Source: Branchiostoma floridae (Eukaryota > Chordata > Leptocardii > Amphioxiformes > Branchiostomatidae). From it: DNA of 64,000 bases. The notes under the pieces were generated by a model. That model saw nothing but the letters and a program-made list of their open reading frames with translations, searched no databases and had not been told where the DNA came from. The position numbers were made by a program, and so were the translations under genes. The stretch covers positions 1,066,820-1,130,819 of the forward strand of contig NC_049993.1 of the NCBI RefSeq assembly GCF_000003815.2, written 5' to 3'. Of the stretch, positions 11,762-23,369 are shown in pieces; position 1 is the first letter of the stretch; the number at the start of each line of letters is the position of its first letter.

Positions 11762-12818
11762 GAGGGGTTCTGAGAAGAAAGAAAGCTATTTTGAGGGGTT
11801 GTGTACCAAGTACTATCACTGTGCAAAAAAGGAGCCAAATCTATTTTTTGACCGGTGCCACCATTGTTTGACCCTTACAGACATTCGCTCTTATATATAT
11901 GTATTCCTCTTTCCTAAAATGATTATTACTTTGTTTTTTTATTCTATCAAATGCTATATTTCTTTATATTTCCGAAGTCACTTGGATCGTTGAATAAAAA
12001 ATGTTTGTTTTGCAAGTTCCACAAGTACTGCGAATTTGAAATATTTTTGGTTCAATATTGTAACGCTCAATGTTGCAACATATCACGTGAGGTTGCGACA
12101 ATTTCTTGTTGTAGTCGGTTATTTTAGTAAACGTTAACATTGTTAGGCCATCTTTTGATTCTGTTTAGTTGGCTATAAAACCAAGAAGGTTATATTTGCT
12201 CATATAGCCTACTTGGTCAAACTAAGGGGGAAACTACTTTTTCCCCCACAAGCACAACAACATCCTTGTACCCGTTGATGACTGTGAAGCTTGATGAATC
12301 AGTGGGAGTGAGTACTCTCCTTTCATGGGAAGTCGTAGCGGATGTGGAGACCGTTTAGCGCCAGCCAAGGTGTGATCGAGTTGTACGGATGTGCAATGGG
12401 CCTGAGCCCAAACAAATTTAATTTGGTTACTCTCCAAGCAGAGGTTCGGCTACGCAGACCACTGTTTAATACTTTTCAATCAGAAGTGAGACGTGTTTAG
12501 GCTTTTACTTTCTCAAGTTTTCTTTAAGACAATGACGAAATAGAAGTATATAAGAAGCAACGGTACATTCTGTCCGTTATTTCCGTTTGGCTAACATAAC
12601 GCCACAAAATAGCTATAGAAAGCTCGACAACTAAGATGCCTAAAGCTAAACACACGTCGTACTTCAGCTTGGAGAGTAACAATAGTATACGCCGACCTGC
12701 CGCTTTTCTTACCTGATGATTCCTATGTGCTTTTTCATGCAAAGAGAGTCGACCTCGACAATTTTGACCCTATTCTTACTGGGGCGTTTTTATCGGGATT
12801 TCTATTCAAGTTTTATAC

Positions 12819-13004
12819 ATGTCAAACGGGCCAGACGATGAAGAAAACCTGGCAAACCAGACAAAGAACGGTGGCTGGAAAACAGTAAGAATTACAAAAG
12901 AAAACAGTAGAATTACCATGGCTATGGACACACAGCAACGCAAACAATCATTGATAGCAATAACAGAGATACCTTCATGTTCCCGTAACCATGTTCTGCG
13001 ATAG
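12819..13004 (+). CDS. Short unrecognised open frame, possibly a first exon
   Basis: The frame ATGTCAAACGGGCCAGACGA encodes a hydrophilic start (MSNGPDDEENLANQTKNGGW KT) and contains a good donor-like site, AACA|GTAAGA, after codon 22. Beyond that the frame continues to a stop at 13004 with no recognisable domain. It could be an upstream exon of a + strand gene, repeat-derived, or chance. I cannot place a downstream exon. Treat as tentative. Confidence 0.2.
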   Translation: MSNGPDDEENLANQTKNGGWKTVRITKENSRITMAMDTQQRKQSLIAITEIPSCSRNHVLR

Positions 13005-13189
13005 TTCTGGTGCTTTTAATGGCGGATACAAATGCTATCTGACATTATGATAATAAAAAGATAGCGGCGAGACCCTGATAATAGATAGAAGTTTATTGCA
13101 CGGCAACTGTAAAGGATACAATGTACAACTTGTAACACGAGAAATGAACCACCAGGCGGTCCATAATCTAAAAGCTTCTCGTATGACGT

Positions 13190-13490
13190 CTACCATCCTC
13201 CTAACGCCCGGTCCCCAACGGCATTAGCCTATGGGGCCCTGCTATTTCATGCCCTATCAGTGGTTATTATGATTTTCGCCACAAACCAGCTGTCAACCAA
13301 TCAGAGAATAGGCTTTTCTTGGGCTTTTTGTTGTCGCAAGCTGTCTCGCAAAGGCCGCTGGGAAGCTATCAGCCAATCATGTTACGTATTACATGGCTCC
13401 ATCCTCCTACGCCCGATCCCCAACGGCTGACTGCCCATATAAGGACAAGCTCATTAATATTCATAAGCAAGGCGCCCTAATAACTGAATT
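13190..13490 (+). promoter_or_regulatory. Promoter-like segment with CCAAT and TATA-like boxes
   Basis: Two direct repeats about 205 bp apart (CATCCTCCTAACGCCCGGTC and CATCCTCCTACGCCCGATCC, each followed by CCCAACGG) each have a nearby CCAAT box: CAACCAATCAGAG at about 13295 and CAGCCAATCATG at about 13370. CCCATATAAGGAC at about 13434 resembles a TATA box. The only downstream frame runs into the TCAC microsatellite and is not a credible protein, so any transcript is unknown. Confidence 0.35.
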
Positions 13491-13595
13491 CTGTGGCTGA
13501 GTTGTCAGGGGTGATATCGCTAGGGTTTGCCGCGATTGTCAACCCTGAGTGTGAGGGTGGACGTCTACGAGCGAACGAAGGAACGAACGAATCAA

Positions 13596-13757
13596 CTCAC
13601 TCTCACTCTCACTCACTCACTCACTCACTCACTCACTCTCACTCACTCACTCTCTCACTCACTCACTCACTCTCACTCACTCACTCACTCACTCACTCAC
13701 TCACTCACTCACTCACTCACTCACTCACTCACTCGCTCACTCGCTCGCTCGCTCACG
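13596..13757. repeat. (TCAC)n microsatellite
   Basis: About 160 bp of ACTC/TCAC repeats, with CTCG variants at the 3' end. The Ser/His/Leu/Thr open frames across it are an artefact of the tetranucleotide. Confidence 0.95.
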
Positions 13758-13829
13758 CTTATGATAAGATATTTTACCACTGCAAGATTTGCTTGGAGAT
13801 TGCGCAGCACCAAGATTTTCCCAACATAA

Positions 13830-14041
13830 TACTGTAAATGCAGAAATGTTCGCGGTGGATTAATGTTCGCGGTTTTCGCGGTGACCACTTTACCGCGAAC
13901 TTAAAACCACCGCGAACATTTTTCTATTATGGTATTAAACTGCAGTCTATGGTGTTACCGCGAACTTAAATCCACCGCGAAAAGTCCCTTTTCCCGCTAC
14001 CGCGAAATTAAATCCCCGCGAACTTAAATCCATTTACAGCA
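13830..14041. mobile_element. MITE with ACTGTAAATG...CATTTACAG ends, copy 1
   Basis: It starts TACTGTAAATGCAGAAATG and ends TAAATCCATTTACAG. Internally it is rich in short inverted motifs such as CCGCGAACTTAAA and TTCGCGGT. A diverged second copy lies at 47829-48040 with the same ends and internal order. Confidence 0.75.
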
Positions 14042-14810
14042 CTTCGAATCAGGTGACTTCGAATCGCCTGGTTGTGAATCCGCTGCTATGTTCTAGACGA
14101 ACCTAACCAACAACACCACGGCGACTGAGTGAGGCTGTATCTCTGTTGTATCTGTGGGTAAGTAGCTTACAACGGCCCAACGGTGTCGTTCTTACTACAC
14201 AGGTCAGTCACAACAACGTTACAGCGCTATACGGAACCGGCATGACTGCTCACGGTCGTTCTCAACCGGAACAGGCAGTTATTATATAGCGCTGACTTGG
14301 ATGAAAATTTGTAAGGGTGGGAGGGGGGCTTTTGGTCACAAGCATAAGAATATGTCTTGTAGTACAATCGTGTACTGTAACGCTACTGTAACTCGTTATT
14401 AACAAAAAGTTTTAACATAGTTAATGACACCGTAAAAGGGTTTACGGAAAACCCTTGGCTGCCACATTATATGGGCCGTTCCAAAAATAACTGTGGGGGT
14501 GGATTGAAGACGTCTAAGATTTTCCAAAAGGGGGATTGTTGTATCCAGGATGCGCTGTTATTCCAGAAGCAAGCGAAGGAGCGTGTTCTGGATATCCAGG
14601 ATGTGCTCCGATTTGGGCGCATTCTGGATAAGCCGACATGTTTATCCAGAATGTGCACTTGGGGGAGCCTGGCACTTCCAGTTTTGATCGTATACAAAAT
14701 AAATTAGGAGTGCACAAACCAAATTTATGGGGATTCCACATGCCAGTCTAACATTAAAAAAAAAAAATTCACGGGTCTCAGTGGCAAGTGTGCAGATGTT
14801 GACACACTGG

Positions 14811-14985
14811 CAACAACAAATCTGTAGGTGTTTTTTGGCACCTTTAGACAGATTAGCCGTGAGGCTTGGTGGGCGTCACTCCACCGTCATGGGGGCAGGG
14901 GCATGGCGAGTTTAGAACTCAGGACCTTCTGATTCTGACTCCAACGCTCTAGCCGTTGTGCCACACAGACACCCCAGTCTAACAT
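14811..14985 (-). mobile_element. tRNA-derived SINE-like head
   Basis: On the - strand the sequence carries a box-A-like TGGCACAACGGCTAGAGC and, about 40 bp later, a box-B-like GAGTTCTAAACTCGCC. This is the internal Pol III promoter layout of a tRNA. It does not fold as a complete tRNA by inspection and continues into non-tRNA sequence, as SINE heads do. Confidence 0.5.
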
Positions 14986-15193
14986 AATCCACATAATCAC
15001 ATAAAATCTGGGTTCAGCACTTTAAAAACTGTGGATTTCGATCATGTAGATTACAAAGTATGCATGCATCTATCATCACAGCACAGCATTCATTCAATAC
15101 ATGTTTCGTCTCGCGAGATCGAACCAAATATGGAAACCTGGGTTTAATCATTCATCACTTGCGGTCCTGTCAATCACCATGATTGACAACAAC

Positions 15194-15740
15194 AAAGGAG
15201 CGTGTTTATGATATCCAGGATGCGCTATGACAAAGGAGCGTGTTTATGATATCCAGGATGCGCTATGATTTAGAGCGCTTTTGGGATAGAGTTAGCCTGG
15301 GTACCATCCGGAAAGTACTTCGGTAGAGTTAGCCTGGGTACCATCCGGAAAGTACTTCGGTTCGGTGGCTTCTAGCTCTAACATTCATTATACACCATAT
15401 ACAGTCGCTTCTCTGCTGTTCTGTTTGGGATCTTGGACCACGTCAACGTCTGGAATCGTCCAAATTTTGAACACAATCGCTGATTGGTCCCTACACATGA
15501 GCGAATTAAGGAATGGGTTCAAGCGATTGTTCAAAAAGGCGTTCCAACACCGGACAAGCCCTCCGTCCGCTTGCGGGAGGGAGGGCCTGTTCTCATCAAA
15601 CCAGCGCTGTAGAACCCATTCCTAATTTGCTCATTAACTGCCGTTAGCACCAAACGGTTTGAATGTGCAGGTCTCCAGACAGATAGCAGAAGCGAACATA
15701 GGAGCGAACTACTATCCAGATGGTACCCAGGCTAGGATAG
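15194..15740. repeat. Local duplications and a foldback element
   Basis: Two direct duplications are present: a 38-bp one (ACAAAGGAGCGTGTTTATGA... at 15194 and 15232) and one of about 36 bp (AGAGTTAGCCTGGGTACCAT at about 15285 and 15321). The second then faces its inverse, ATGGTACCCAGGCTA, at about 15719. The interior includes the palindromic pair GAATGGGTTC / GAACCCATTC. This looks like a foldback transposon whose left end was duplicated. Confidence 0.6.
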
Positions 15741-16246
15741 AGTGCATCTTGGCTAGAACAGGGGTCCTGGCGCAGGATTTGTTTTATAACAGGGGTCAAG
15801 ATAGGCTGGATTCATATTTTTCTACAATTTAGGAGGTCAAAAAAAGTTGGTTCTTTTAAGATTAAATAGGCAATAGAATGAAAATGAAGAGTGGAATAAA
15901 GTGAAACTTTAAAAGGGGGATAGACTCACTCGGAACTCGGGTGAAATTTGAGAGGGGTCAAGGCCTCCGATTAAATTATACAGGGGTCGGGGCACCTGGT
16001 TGAAATCCAAAAGGGTATTGAAGCTTGGATAAAGAGAGATATTTTTGCAAATCAGTGTGAAGCTAAATCATATAAGACAACAGACTGGATAAATGTATGA
16101 TTTACTAGGCATCACAAACAGAACAATAATGTCCTACCACACATAATTGTACCTTACAGGCCTCGGTGGTTTCCAGGTGACCAAAATCACAACAACAACA
16201 ACAACACCCTATAGAACAGCACCTGTGTGGGCAACACTGACTGGAA

Positions 16247-16296
16247 ATGGCTGACCAATCAGAGCTGGCCTTGTATGAGACAATGTTTCAGGAAAG
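16247..16296 (+). CDS. RAMAC: RAMAC coding exon 1
   Basis: ATG at 16247 encodes MADQSELALYETMFQE and ends AG|GTGAAG (phase 2). The exon holds the start of the RNMT-activating segment (YETMF). It is only 50 nt, followed by a TG-rich microsatellite in the intron. Confidence 0.85.
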
Positions 16297-18735
16297 GTGA
16301 AGGGTCACATTACCATGTATATTATAAGGGAGTCAAGTACGTATACTTTTTGTCTGTGTGTACATGTGTGTGTGTGTGTGTGTGTGTGAGTGTACTGTGT
16401 GTGTGTGTATGTATATGTGTGTACTGTGTGAGAGTGTGTCTGAATGAGTGTGTCTGTGTGAATGCGTGTGTACTGTGTTTGTCTGAGAGAGTGTGTCTGA
16501 ATATGTGTGTACTGTGTGTGAGTGTCTGTTATGTGTACTGTACATGTGTGTGATTGTGTCTGAGTGAGTGAATGAGTGTGTCTGTGAATATGTGTGTGTA
16601 CTGTGTGTGTGTGTGTCTGTCTATGTGAATATGTGTGTGTACTGTGTGTCTGAGTGAGTGTGCCTGTATATGTGTGTTTGAATGCGTGCATTTGCATGCA
16701 TGCATGCATGCGTGTGTGTATGTGTGATTGTGTGTGTGTTTGTGTGAGTATGAGTCTTCTGACTGAAGCAAAGTGTCCAATCCTATACTAGTACTGCTAT
16801 GCTGCCTACATATACATGTATCTCCCTATTTTGTTTGAATAGCATTTGTTGTACACTGTGAAGTATTAGAAATGAACCTTTAGGCTTTGAATATGATATC
16901 ATGATTGTTCATAGATATCCAAAAGTAGAGATTGCATTTAATAAATGATTTATTTTATTGTCCAGTGGTTAACAGTCTTGCCCCTGGGACTGGTAGCCAG
17001 TTACACTAGTTTAATTCCGGCTGTTTTGCTGTTTTGCTTACCTGACATGCATCCTACCAGATCATCTTCACTTTCACTTTGTACTGAATTTTTTATAAAG
17101 CTTGCCATCCCTGATTCCCCTTTACTGTTGTTTGGTGCAGGTTTACAGAGGAAGATGCAGGTTTCCAGGCACATCTTCAGAAGCCCACACCAGCACCACC
17201 GATAGTAGAGTCCTGGTCGTCACGCTCAAGAAGAAACTTTGATAACAGGTAAAAACATGTCATTTTCAGCTCCTTCAAAGCATTGGTATGTTATATACTG
17301 AAATTTGAAAAAAAGTATCAGGGTTAAGCAGGCTTTTATCTAGGATTTTATCATAGGGTGTCCAAATTTCTTGCCATTAGGCCAGCACTGCAAGCAGGAA
17401 TATTGTAGGGGGTCTGGGGAAATCTTCACTCAGAAAACTTTGAAATTCGTAACTCTCTAAAACTCCATTTCAAGCATTTTGAGGTGCAACTTTTGGGGTC
17501 CCCGGAATGAAGCAAATTTACTGTCAGACAGGCCACATGATGATGTGACCTGTAGCATCCCTGGTCAATCAGAATTTCATGCATGTCAGAGGATCTGCTC
17601 CCCAGTGTCTTCAGAGCATCTCGCTTTAAAGTATGTAGGGCGTCCAATTTCAACTATTTTTTTAACAGGGCGTACAATGTATGCCTGTACGTCTGCCTGG
17701 CTAAAAGCCTGAGGTTAGGCAAGTCCATTGGCTTTTTGTTGCAGTTGATAACTGCCTTAACTTTAGGTCTTCCAGGGTAATGTTTTGCTTTGCAACATAC
17801 TGAAAACACAGAAATATAAGGCAATACAACATTAAAAAAAATCACATTCAAATGATAGTAAAAACATGTTTGTTGATTGTTGCTGGTTTTAGGCATTTCT
17901 GAATCTGTTTGATCAACAAGTCAACTTGGCTTTCTTTCCCCTCTGGTGGAATGGTGGAGTTCCCAATGTGATCTATGGATTAAGGTTAATCCTTGCATGT
18001 CTCAATTTCCTCCAGTCTCCTATGAGGAAGAAAACAGAACTATCACTGTATTTATAGTGTAGGGGGTCTGAGGACGCCTTGAAGCTCTTCTAGCTAAATA
18101 CCTGTTTCCATGGCAGGGGTATGTTTGGGCATGACACACCCGTTTACAGGAGTTGGGGGTAGGAGGAACCCCCTACATCCTTGGTCGGAAGTCCTCCTAG
18201 GAGACGGATACTCCAAACAACAAAGCTGCATCTGCTGGAGCTGTCTCACACGTGATACAGTTCTGTTCCTGTGAGACTTAGTGCGCTAGTGGACGAGAGG
18301 GTGGATAATTGCACACCCCTTCTTCACCTTAAAAAGTCCGGCAAACAGGTTGCCGAACCCACCAGCAAATGCCTGTTTGTCTGCTCATCTGTAGAAAAAT
18401 TCAACAGGAGAATCCGACCTGTTTCCAACTCTTGTACTGTTTTCTGTTCTAGATCCCAGAGGGGAGGCAGGAGTGAGGGATGGCGAGGAGGCAGGAATGA
18501 AGGTTGGAGAGAAGGAAGGAATGAGGGATGGAGAGGAGGCAGGAATGAGGGATGGAGAGAGGGAAGGGATGAAGGATGGAGAGGAGGTTGGAGAGGGGGC
18601 AGGAACGAAGGCTGGAGGGAAGGCGGAGGCAGTCGGGACCGCAGGGAGGGTTACTATGGACACAGCCGTGACTCTAGAGGGAATTACCAAGGAGGATATG
18701 ATAGATATCAAGGCCGGGACAGACCATACCACTGA
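16247..18735 (+). CDS. RAMAC: RAMAC: RNA guanine-7 methyltransferase activating subunit (three coding exons)
   Basis: Join 16247-16296, 17141-17248 and 18453-18735, giving 146 aa. The phases (2, 2) and the GT/AG borders all agree. The N-terminal part matches the conserved RAM activation domain: YETMFQERFTEEDAGFQAHL, then QKPTPAPPIVESWSSR, compared with the family pattern F-E-x-MF-x-x-RFTE-D-x-x-(Y/F)-Q-x-(Y/H)L and P-P-x-x-(P)PIV-E-x-W. The remaining tail is Arg/Gly/Trp-rich, as in the RNA-binding tail of vertebrate RAM (118 aa in human), but is built of an octapeptide repeat. In vertebrates this protein binds RNMT, stimulates mRNA cap guanine-N7 methylation and recruits RNA; that role is inferred here from homology. 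The start codon has A at -3 and G at +4. A likely poly(A) signal is AATAAA at 19468. Confidence 0.9.
16363..16745. repeat. (TG)n-rich compound microsatellite in RAMAC intron 1
   Basis: Long TG/GTGTGA/CTGTG tracts with irregular interruptions. Cys/Val and Thr/His open frames on either strand are artefacts of the dinucleotide. Confidence 0.95.
17141..17248 (+). CDS. RAMAC: RAMAC coding exon 2
   Basis: Acceptor TTTGGTGCAG, donor AACAG|GTAAAA. The exon encodes RFTEEDAGFQAHLQKPTPAP then PIVESWSSRSRRNFDN, the most conserved part of the family. The reading frame is fixed by exon 1 (phase 2), and the two alternative frames are either interrupted or unrelated. Confidence 0.9.
17325..17720. mobile_element. 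Dispersed TIR element (CAGGCTTTTA...TAAAAGCCTG), copy in RAMAC intron 2
   Basis: The left end CAGGCTTTTATCTAGGATTT faces CTGGCTAAAAGCCTG at the right. The internal phrase CATCCCTGGTCAATCAGAAT (about 17556) and TTCATGC(A/T)TGTCAG recur in a second copy at 37535-37855 in the cyclase gene. No transposase was found. Confidence 0.65.
18115..18430 (+). repeat. Dispersed repeat of about 315 bp (copy A)
   Basis: Long similarity, in inverse orientation, to 39725-40060. Shared blocks include ATGTTTGGGCATGA, CCTTGGTCGGAAGTCCTCCT, AGGAGACGGATACTC, GTGAGACTTAGTGCG, CACCTTAAAAAGTC and AGGAGAATCCGA. The copies sit in introns of two different genes. Its class is not clear. Confidence 0.75.
18453..18735 (+). 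CDS. RAMAC: RAMAC coding exon 3 (RG-rich repeat tail)
   Basis: Acceptor TTCTGTTCTAG. The frame encodes SQRGGRSEGW, then alternating WRGGRNEG and WREGRNEG octapeptides (24-nt units, about 18470-18620), then a Tyr/Gly/Arg-rich end and a stop at 18733-18735. Composition suits low-complexity RNA binding. Both other frames are open through the repeat, because the unit length is a multiple of three. Confidence 0.85.
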
Positions 18736-19810
18736 CTTATACACATATCATGATACCAGCTCGGGCATCTCCCAACTCCATGTACACGTATTAGTTAATG
18801 GCATTTTTTCTGCCAAGGGCCAGGCCTTTACCTGGTCTAGGAAGGGTGATCAGTAAGTTCTGCACCTCACCAAGAAATAACACACTCACATACACCTCAA
18901 ATTTTTTCTTGGTTGTAAGTTTCCTCACTTGTCAAGGAATGAACAATCCACTGCTGTCGTGAGGTTACGTTATGCAGATAGAACACGTGACTCAGTAAGC
19001 AGTGGATATTGATAAAAGACTTTGTACTGCAGGAATTTTTATGCCCCAATTGTTTTAGCTGTGCACATTGTTTCTTGGTGAGGCGTGTAACTTTAATATT
19101 GAGGATTAAAGTTGCCTAGTACATGTCATATAATCATGTTTGTTTGATCTCTCAGTTTCTTTAGTTACAGAATTGGCTTGTTGATACCGTTGTTCATTCA
19201 AATCATTGATAGGCCTCTGCACTATACCCCTTACTACAATGTGGTGATCATTTCTGAAGTATTGAACTTTTAAAATTAATGTAGAATAAGTCAATCAGAG
19301 AGCACGCACGTGATAGCTTGCCATCAAATACTGTAAGGTGCTAGCCGGTTTTGATCTTTTTACTAAAAACTTACTGGTATCTTTGTGTTGATATACATGT
19401 ATACACAATGTACCCTGAATGGTATGAATTAATTTTTTTTCTATCAGAAGAAAAATCGAGTAAAAAGAATAAAGAAGTTGACTTGTTGAAGTGTTAGTTG
19501 CTGCTATTTTCTAACAGAATCCTTGATGAGTCGCTTTTTAAAAAAAAGGCCAAATCAAATTGTTTGCGCAATCTGAAATAATGCAAAGACTACAAGACAG
19601 ATTTCTTAAACTTTTATACTTAGAATTGAACTTGTTACAAAAGTTTTGAAAATGGTAGAACAAAAGCCAGCAAACATCATGCAGTTATGTGGAATGATAT
19701 TGATGATAACAATAATGCCACAGTGACTGTAATAGGAAGAACAGACATGAGAGAAACGTCAAACATCCTCTCTGTTTGAAGATAACGTTTATTTTTCAAG
19801 TTAAAGCACA
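18736..19810 (+). other. RAMAC 3' UTR and flank
   Basis: No further coding sequence is visible after the RAMAC stop. AATAAA at 19468-19473 is a plausible poly(A) signal. AT-rich flank follows up to the mariner-type element. Confidence 0.5.
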
Positions 19811-20384
19811 TACGAGGGGCATTCAATAAGTAATGTCCCTGACCCATTTCCCATAGCAGGAGATTAATGAAACTTGGCACAGTTATTAGTCTTTCTCTTC
19901 ATAGGAACCACCCAGAGTTTTGCATTTCTCCCATCATTTGATGTAGCTCTGGACACCGTTCTTGTAGGACATCCCAGGTTGGTCCTCCAACAGATGCCTC
20001 ATCAATGGCAGAAGAGGGACGACCAGGCCTGGGAGCTGTTTCCACAGACTTCCGGCCTTGTTTGAATTCAGGATGCCAGCGTTTTACAAGGTCATATGAT
20101 GGGGCATCATCACCATAACTTTTTTTCATTTCATCAAAAGTCTTCTTTGGTATGCGTCCTTTCAAATACAAAAACTGGATCACTGCGCGACACTCAACTT
20201 GCTCCATTTCACACCTGGTCCATTTCACACCTGACTCAGTTCAAACACCAGTAACCACAATTAGTTCAGAGCTGTTTTTTGCAACATAACCCATAGAGAT
20301 ATGACTCATTACACATGCAAAATTTCATCTAGATCAGACAACTGAAAGTGGGTCAGGGGCATTATTTATTGAATGCCCCTCGTA
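19811..20384 (-). mobile_element. Mariner-type DNA transposon, internally deleted, both TIRs present
   Basis: The left end TACGAGGGGCATTCAATAAG and the right end (inverse reads TACGAGGGGCATTCAATAAA) form TIRs of about 35 bp starting at TA, the mariner/Tc1 target. At 574 bp it is less than half the length of an autonomous element. The - strand frame within 19899-20228 encodes the N-terminal HTH part of a mariner-like transposase (VECRAVIQFLYLKGRIPKKT, SYGDDAPSYDLVKRWHPEFK, GRKSVETAPRPGRPSSAIDE). The sequence then ends without the DDD catalytic domain. It is non-autonomous; TIR identity suggests fairly recent activity. Confidence 0.9.
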
Positions 20385-21212
20385 AAAGTGTTGATCGTAG
20401 TCTTGTGAAAATTGTGTTTCAAGCCACTTATATAAACTATACATCGGTTCTGTTCAGCCCACGGCTTCAGCTCTTACCATTCCCAATCTAAGGTCAGCAG
20501 TAGATTGGGTGCAGTCTGCTAATAGCATCTTTTGCGGCTACTATATGACAGTACTTAACTCATGACTTAACAATCGAGCGTTCTGAAAGCTTTTTGGCCT
20601 CCTCTCAACTTAGTAACCCAAACCTCTGGAAGCAAAGTCTCTCACCACTGATTCCCAACTGTTACCAACTCTCTCACAACTTGAAACGGACATAACTTTG
20701 AAAGGGGGGGTTGTATCATTATGATAACAATTTCAACTTCTATTCCATAAATATTACTATAAGACCAAACAAGGCTCAAAGCTGGGCTTCAAGACAATTT
20801 TGAGTTTTCTTTTTTGTTCATGGTTGCGGGCCTGCCGCTTGAATGTCTAGTACAATGTAGTCTCCTCGGTTTGAATGTTCTCAGGATCTCCTCGGTTTGA
20901 ATGTTGTCAGGAGGGATTCGTCTAGGGCTGTTGAAAAAGTCAGATTAGGAAAAAGGCTGGGAAAAAAGTCGCCTCCAAATTTGAGCCCCAACCGACTTCT
21001 GCTAGCTTCTACACAACTGATTCCAAACAACTTGACGAATCCTCAAGACACGGTCCACAATCTCACCACCACTCCAGAATTCTGCAAACATTTAAAACAT
21101 TTGCCTGGTACAGTCGACCGCAGAGTACTAACAGTGCTTTTACTACAGTACTAACAGCCATCTCGTTCAAGACTGAGTATGGGCCGTGGTGTGAGGAAGG
21201 TTGGATAAGGTA

Positions 21213-21248
21213 GATTTGACAGGGTACAATAAAGGTCTTCATTCATTA
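21213..21248 (+). mobile_element. LINE-like 3' end (ACAATAAAGGTCTTCATTCA)
   Basis: The end GTACAATAAAGGTCTTCATT with a TTCA microsatellite tail matches the inverse of 34243-34330, which ends in (ATGA)n on the other strand. Such simple-repeat tails are usual for CR1/L2-type insertions. Confidence 0.5.
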
Positions 21249-21648
21249 AATAATATTCTACTTAAAGTGTTGATAAGACATTAAATTACAATACAGACCA
21301 TGCACATGAAACATAAAATACAGTAGGACTTCAAATGCAACACAGACATTATCTTCACTCTCTTCCAAGTCTAAATACTGGTTTAGTGCAAATTGTATAA
21401 TTAGCAACTTGGCCGTATTGAATCAATGAATGCTGCTTGAACGCAATGCTCTGAACATACGGTCTCTCTTTTACTAAGGCCATATTGATGCGATCATAAG
21501 GATGACATACATACACACATCAAGCTTCCACAAAAGATCATAATTTGTTTTTTCTACCATACTTAATTGTCGATTAGCAGCTGCCCAACTAGCAAGTGGA
21601 AAGCACTTGTGAACAGTCTTACTGCCCCTACGGCTTCCTGAGCTACAG

Positions 21649-21680
21649 GAGTGAGTGAGTGAGTGAGTGAGTGAGAGTGA
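21649..21680. repeat. (GAGT)n microsatellite
   Basis: Seven or eight GAGT units followed by GAGAGTGA. Confidence 0.9.
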
Positions 21681-22347
21681 AATTAGTAAATATAGAGTGA
21701 GGTTTTTAAAAAACTGATTGGAAAACAGATACTAATATTGTATTTCCAAACTCAAAGATAATGTGAAAGAACAAAATGAAGATTTCATTGTTTGGAATAT
21801 CATTATCTGACAGTGTGTGTTCAGTCATTTGTCCACATTTCACAAAAATTGGCAACTTTTTTTTTTACTCGCACGCTCGCATCAATTTTTGAGATCCTAT
21901 GTCATCCATATCATCAGGTCAACATGGCCTTATGTAATCTTCTCATTTAACTCAATCATAAATGATCATCAAATTTTTGACCATCACCATCACTGGTTTG
22001 CCAATTTGCACTTCAACTTAAGAGAGGGTGGTTACATTTAATGTTATGTGATATTATTTACATTTTTTCATTTTTCATTTCTACATCTTGACAGTTGTGT
22101 GCTGGGTTATTGGATAATTGTATTTCCAATCTCAATGCATTTAACTCTTTGGATTCAAAAATATAGTATCTGACAAAATGGACATACCTCTATTGACAGA
22201 AAACCATCTTCATCTTATCAACAACACCTATTGTTTGCCGCTAGTTGCACCTCCCAAATTAAAGACAACCTAAAGATTTGCAGCTTGAAGAAACAAACTA
22301 CAGATGGCTGTGCTCAGAGACGCGCTAGCGCAGAACTAAACTTAAAG

Positions 22348-22640
22348 CAGGGCTCGAAATACCACCTACATATGCAGGTTAGTGCAGGTAATTTGGAGCT
22401 GTGCAGGTATTTCTGATGTAACCTGCACCTAACCTGCACTGGTCCATGTACTGGGTTTTATGTATGTCTGGTGTATGTGGATGGTTATTAGCTGCATTGA
22501 CTGTTACCACCTATAAAGTATGAAAGAAAAAATAGCAATGGTTCCTGAACAATTTTAGTATAATCCATACTTCCTAAATTCAGAGAGTGGTGTAGGTAAT
22601 TTTCAATGTTAGCGCAGCAGAAAAAGTATTTTGAGCCCTC
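22348..22640. mobile_element. TIR element CAGGGCTCGAAATA...TATTTTGAGCCCTC (copy 1)
   Basis: The ends are inverse of one another. The interior (GCAGGTTAGTGCAGGTAATT; AGCAATGGTTCCTGAACAAT) is the inverse of the interior of the copy at 48845-49189. CAGGG...CCCTG ends resemble hAT-type elements. I see no clear 8-bp duplication for this copy. Confidence 0.75.
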
Positions 22641-23369
22641 AACTTGGTGCACCTTTGGCATCTGCATTATATCACACATTGTTATCTTCAAGTATCACAA
22701 GGTTCATCTGGCTTAACTCATGCAGCCAGCTAATATGACACCAAAATCTACGACTCTCTAAAGCTTAACTCTCTATGCTACCATAGTCCCGACCCTCAGA
22801 CATGAGAATGGGACTAGGTATTAGGTAAGGTAAAGCTTAACAATGATGATATTGTTTCAGGATGACATTTGCACAAAATATACACATTATTGAAAATCGA
22901 ACAAAAAAATCGTAAGTCCAGCTCTTCCTACAAGATAATAGATTAAACATTGACTAAAAGGCGTTAGGCACTCAGTCTGGTATTTTCAACAGCACATTGT
23001 TAAATAACTGTCAGGTATATACATATTACAGCAAACACAAGACATCAGTATATTATCAATATACCAAATTGAATACAAAGTACAATGTTTACTACACATT
23101 GCTACATCAATTGCTCAAAGCATTCAACTGTTAAGTGAGTGTGAAATACAGAAATTTGTTTTGAATATCGTCACCTTCTGTGGATGTCAAGATGGAAAGT
23201 TTTCTGCCCTTTCATTTGACCAAAAAAGGCTATATGGCTGGCAAGTTTTTGATTAGGGTTGGTTTGGCAACCGGAAACACAATTTTTCCAATCAACCAAG
23301 CATCCCAAAGTCTTGGGTATGTTCATACACATCTTCCAATGCCTACAAAAATACAGTGTGTAGTCTGTA

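Noticed and set aside
13493-13837. Ser/His/Leu/Thr-repeat open frames
   Set aside because: The TCAC tetranucleotide keeps frames open; no unique domain before or after.
16305-16780. Open frames of His/Thr or Cys/Val repeats on both strands
   Set aside because: Produced by the TG/CA microsatellite in RAMAC intron 1; open in several frames at once with no start context.
18385-18744. 119-residue - strand Ser/Pro-rich frame
   Set aside because: Antisense shadow of the RAMAC repeat exon; openness is due to the 24-nt period.
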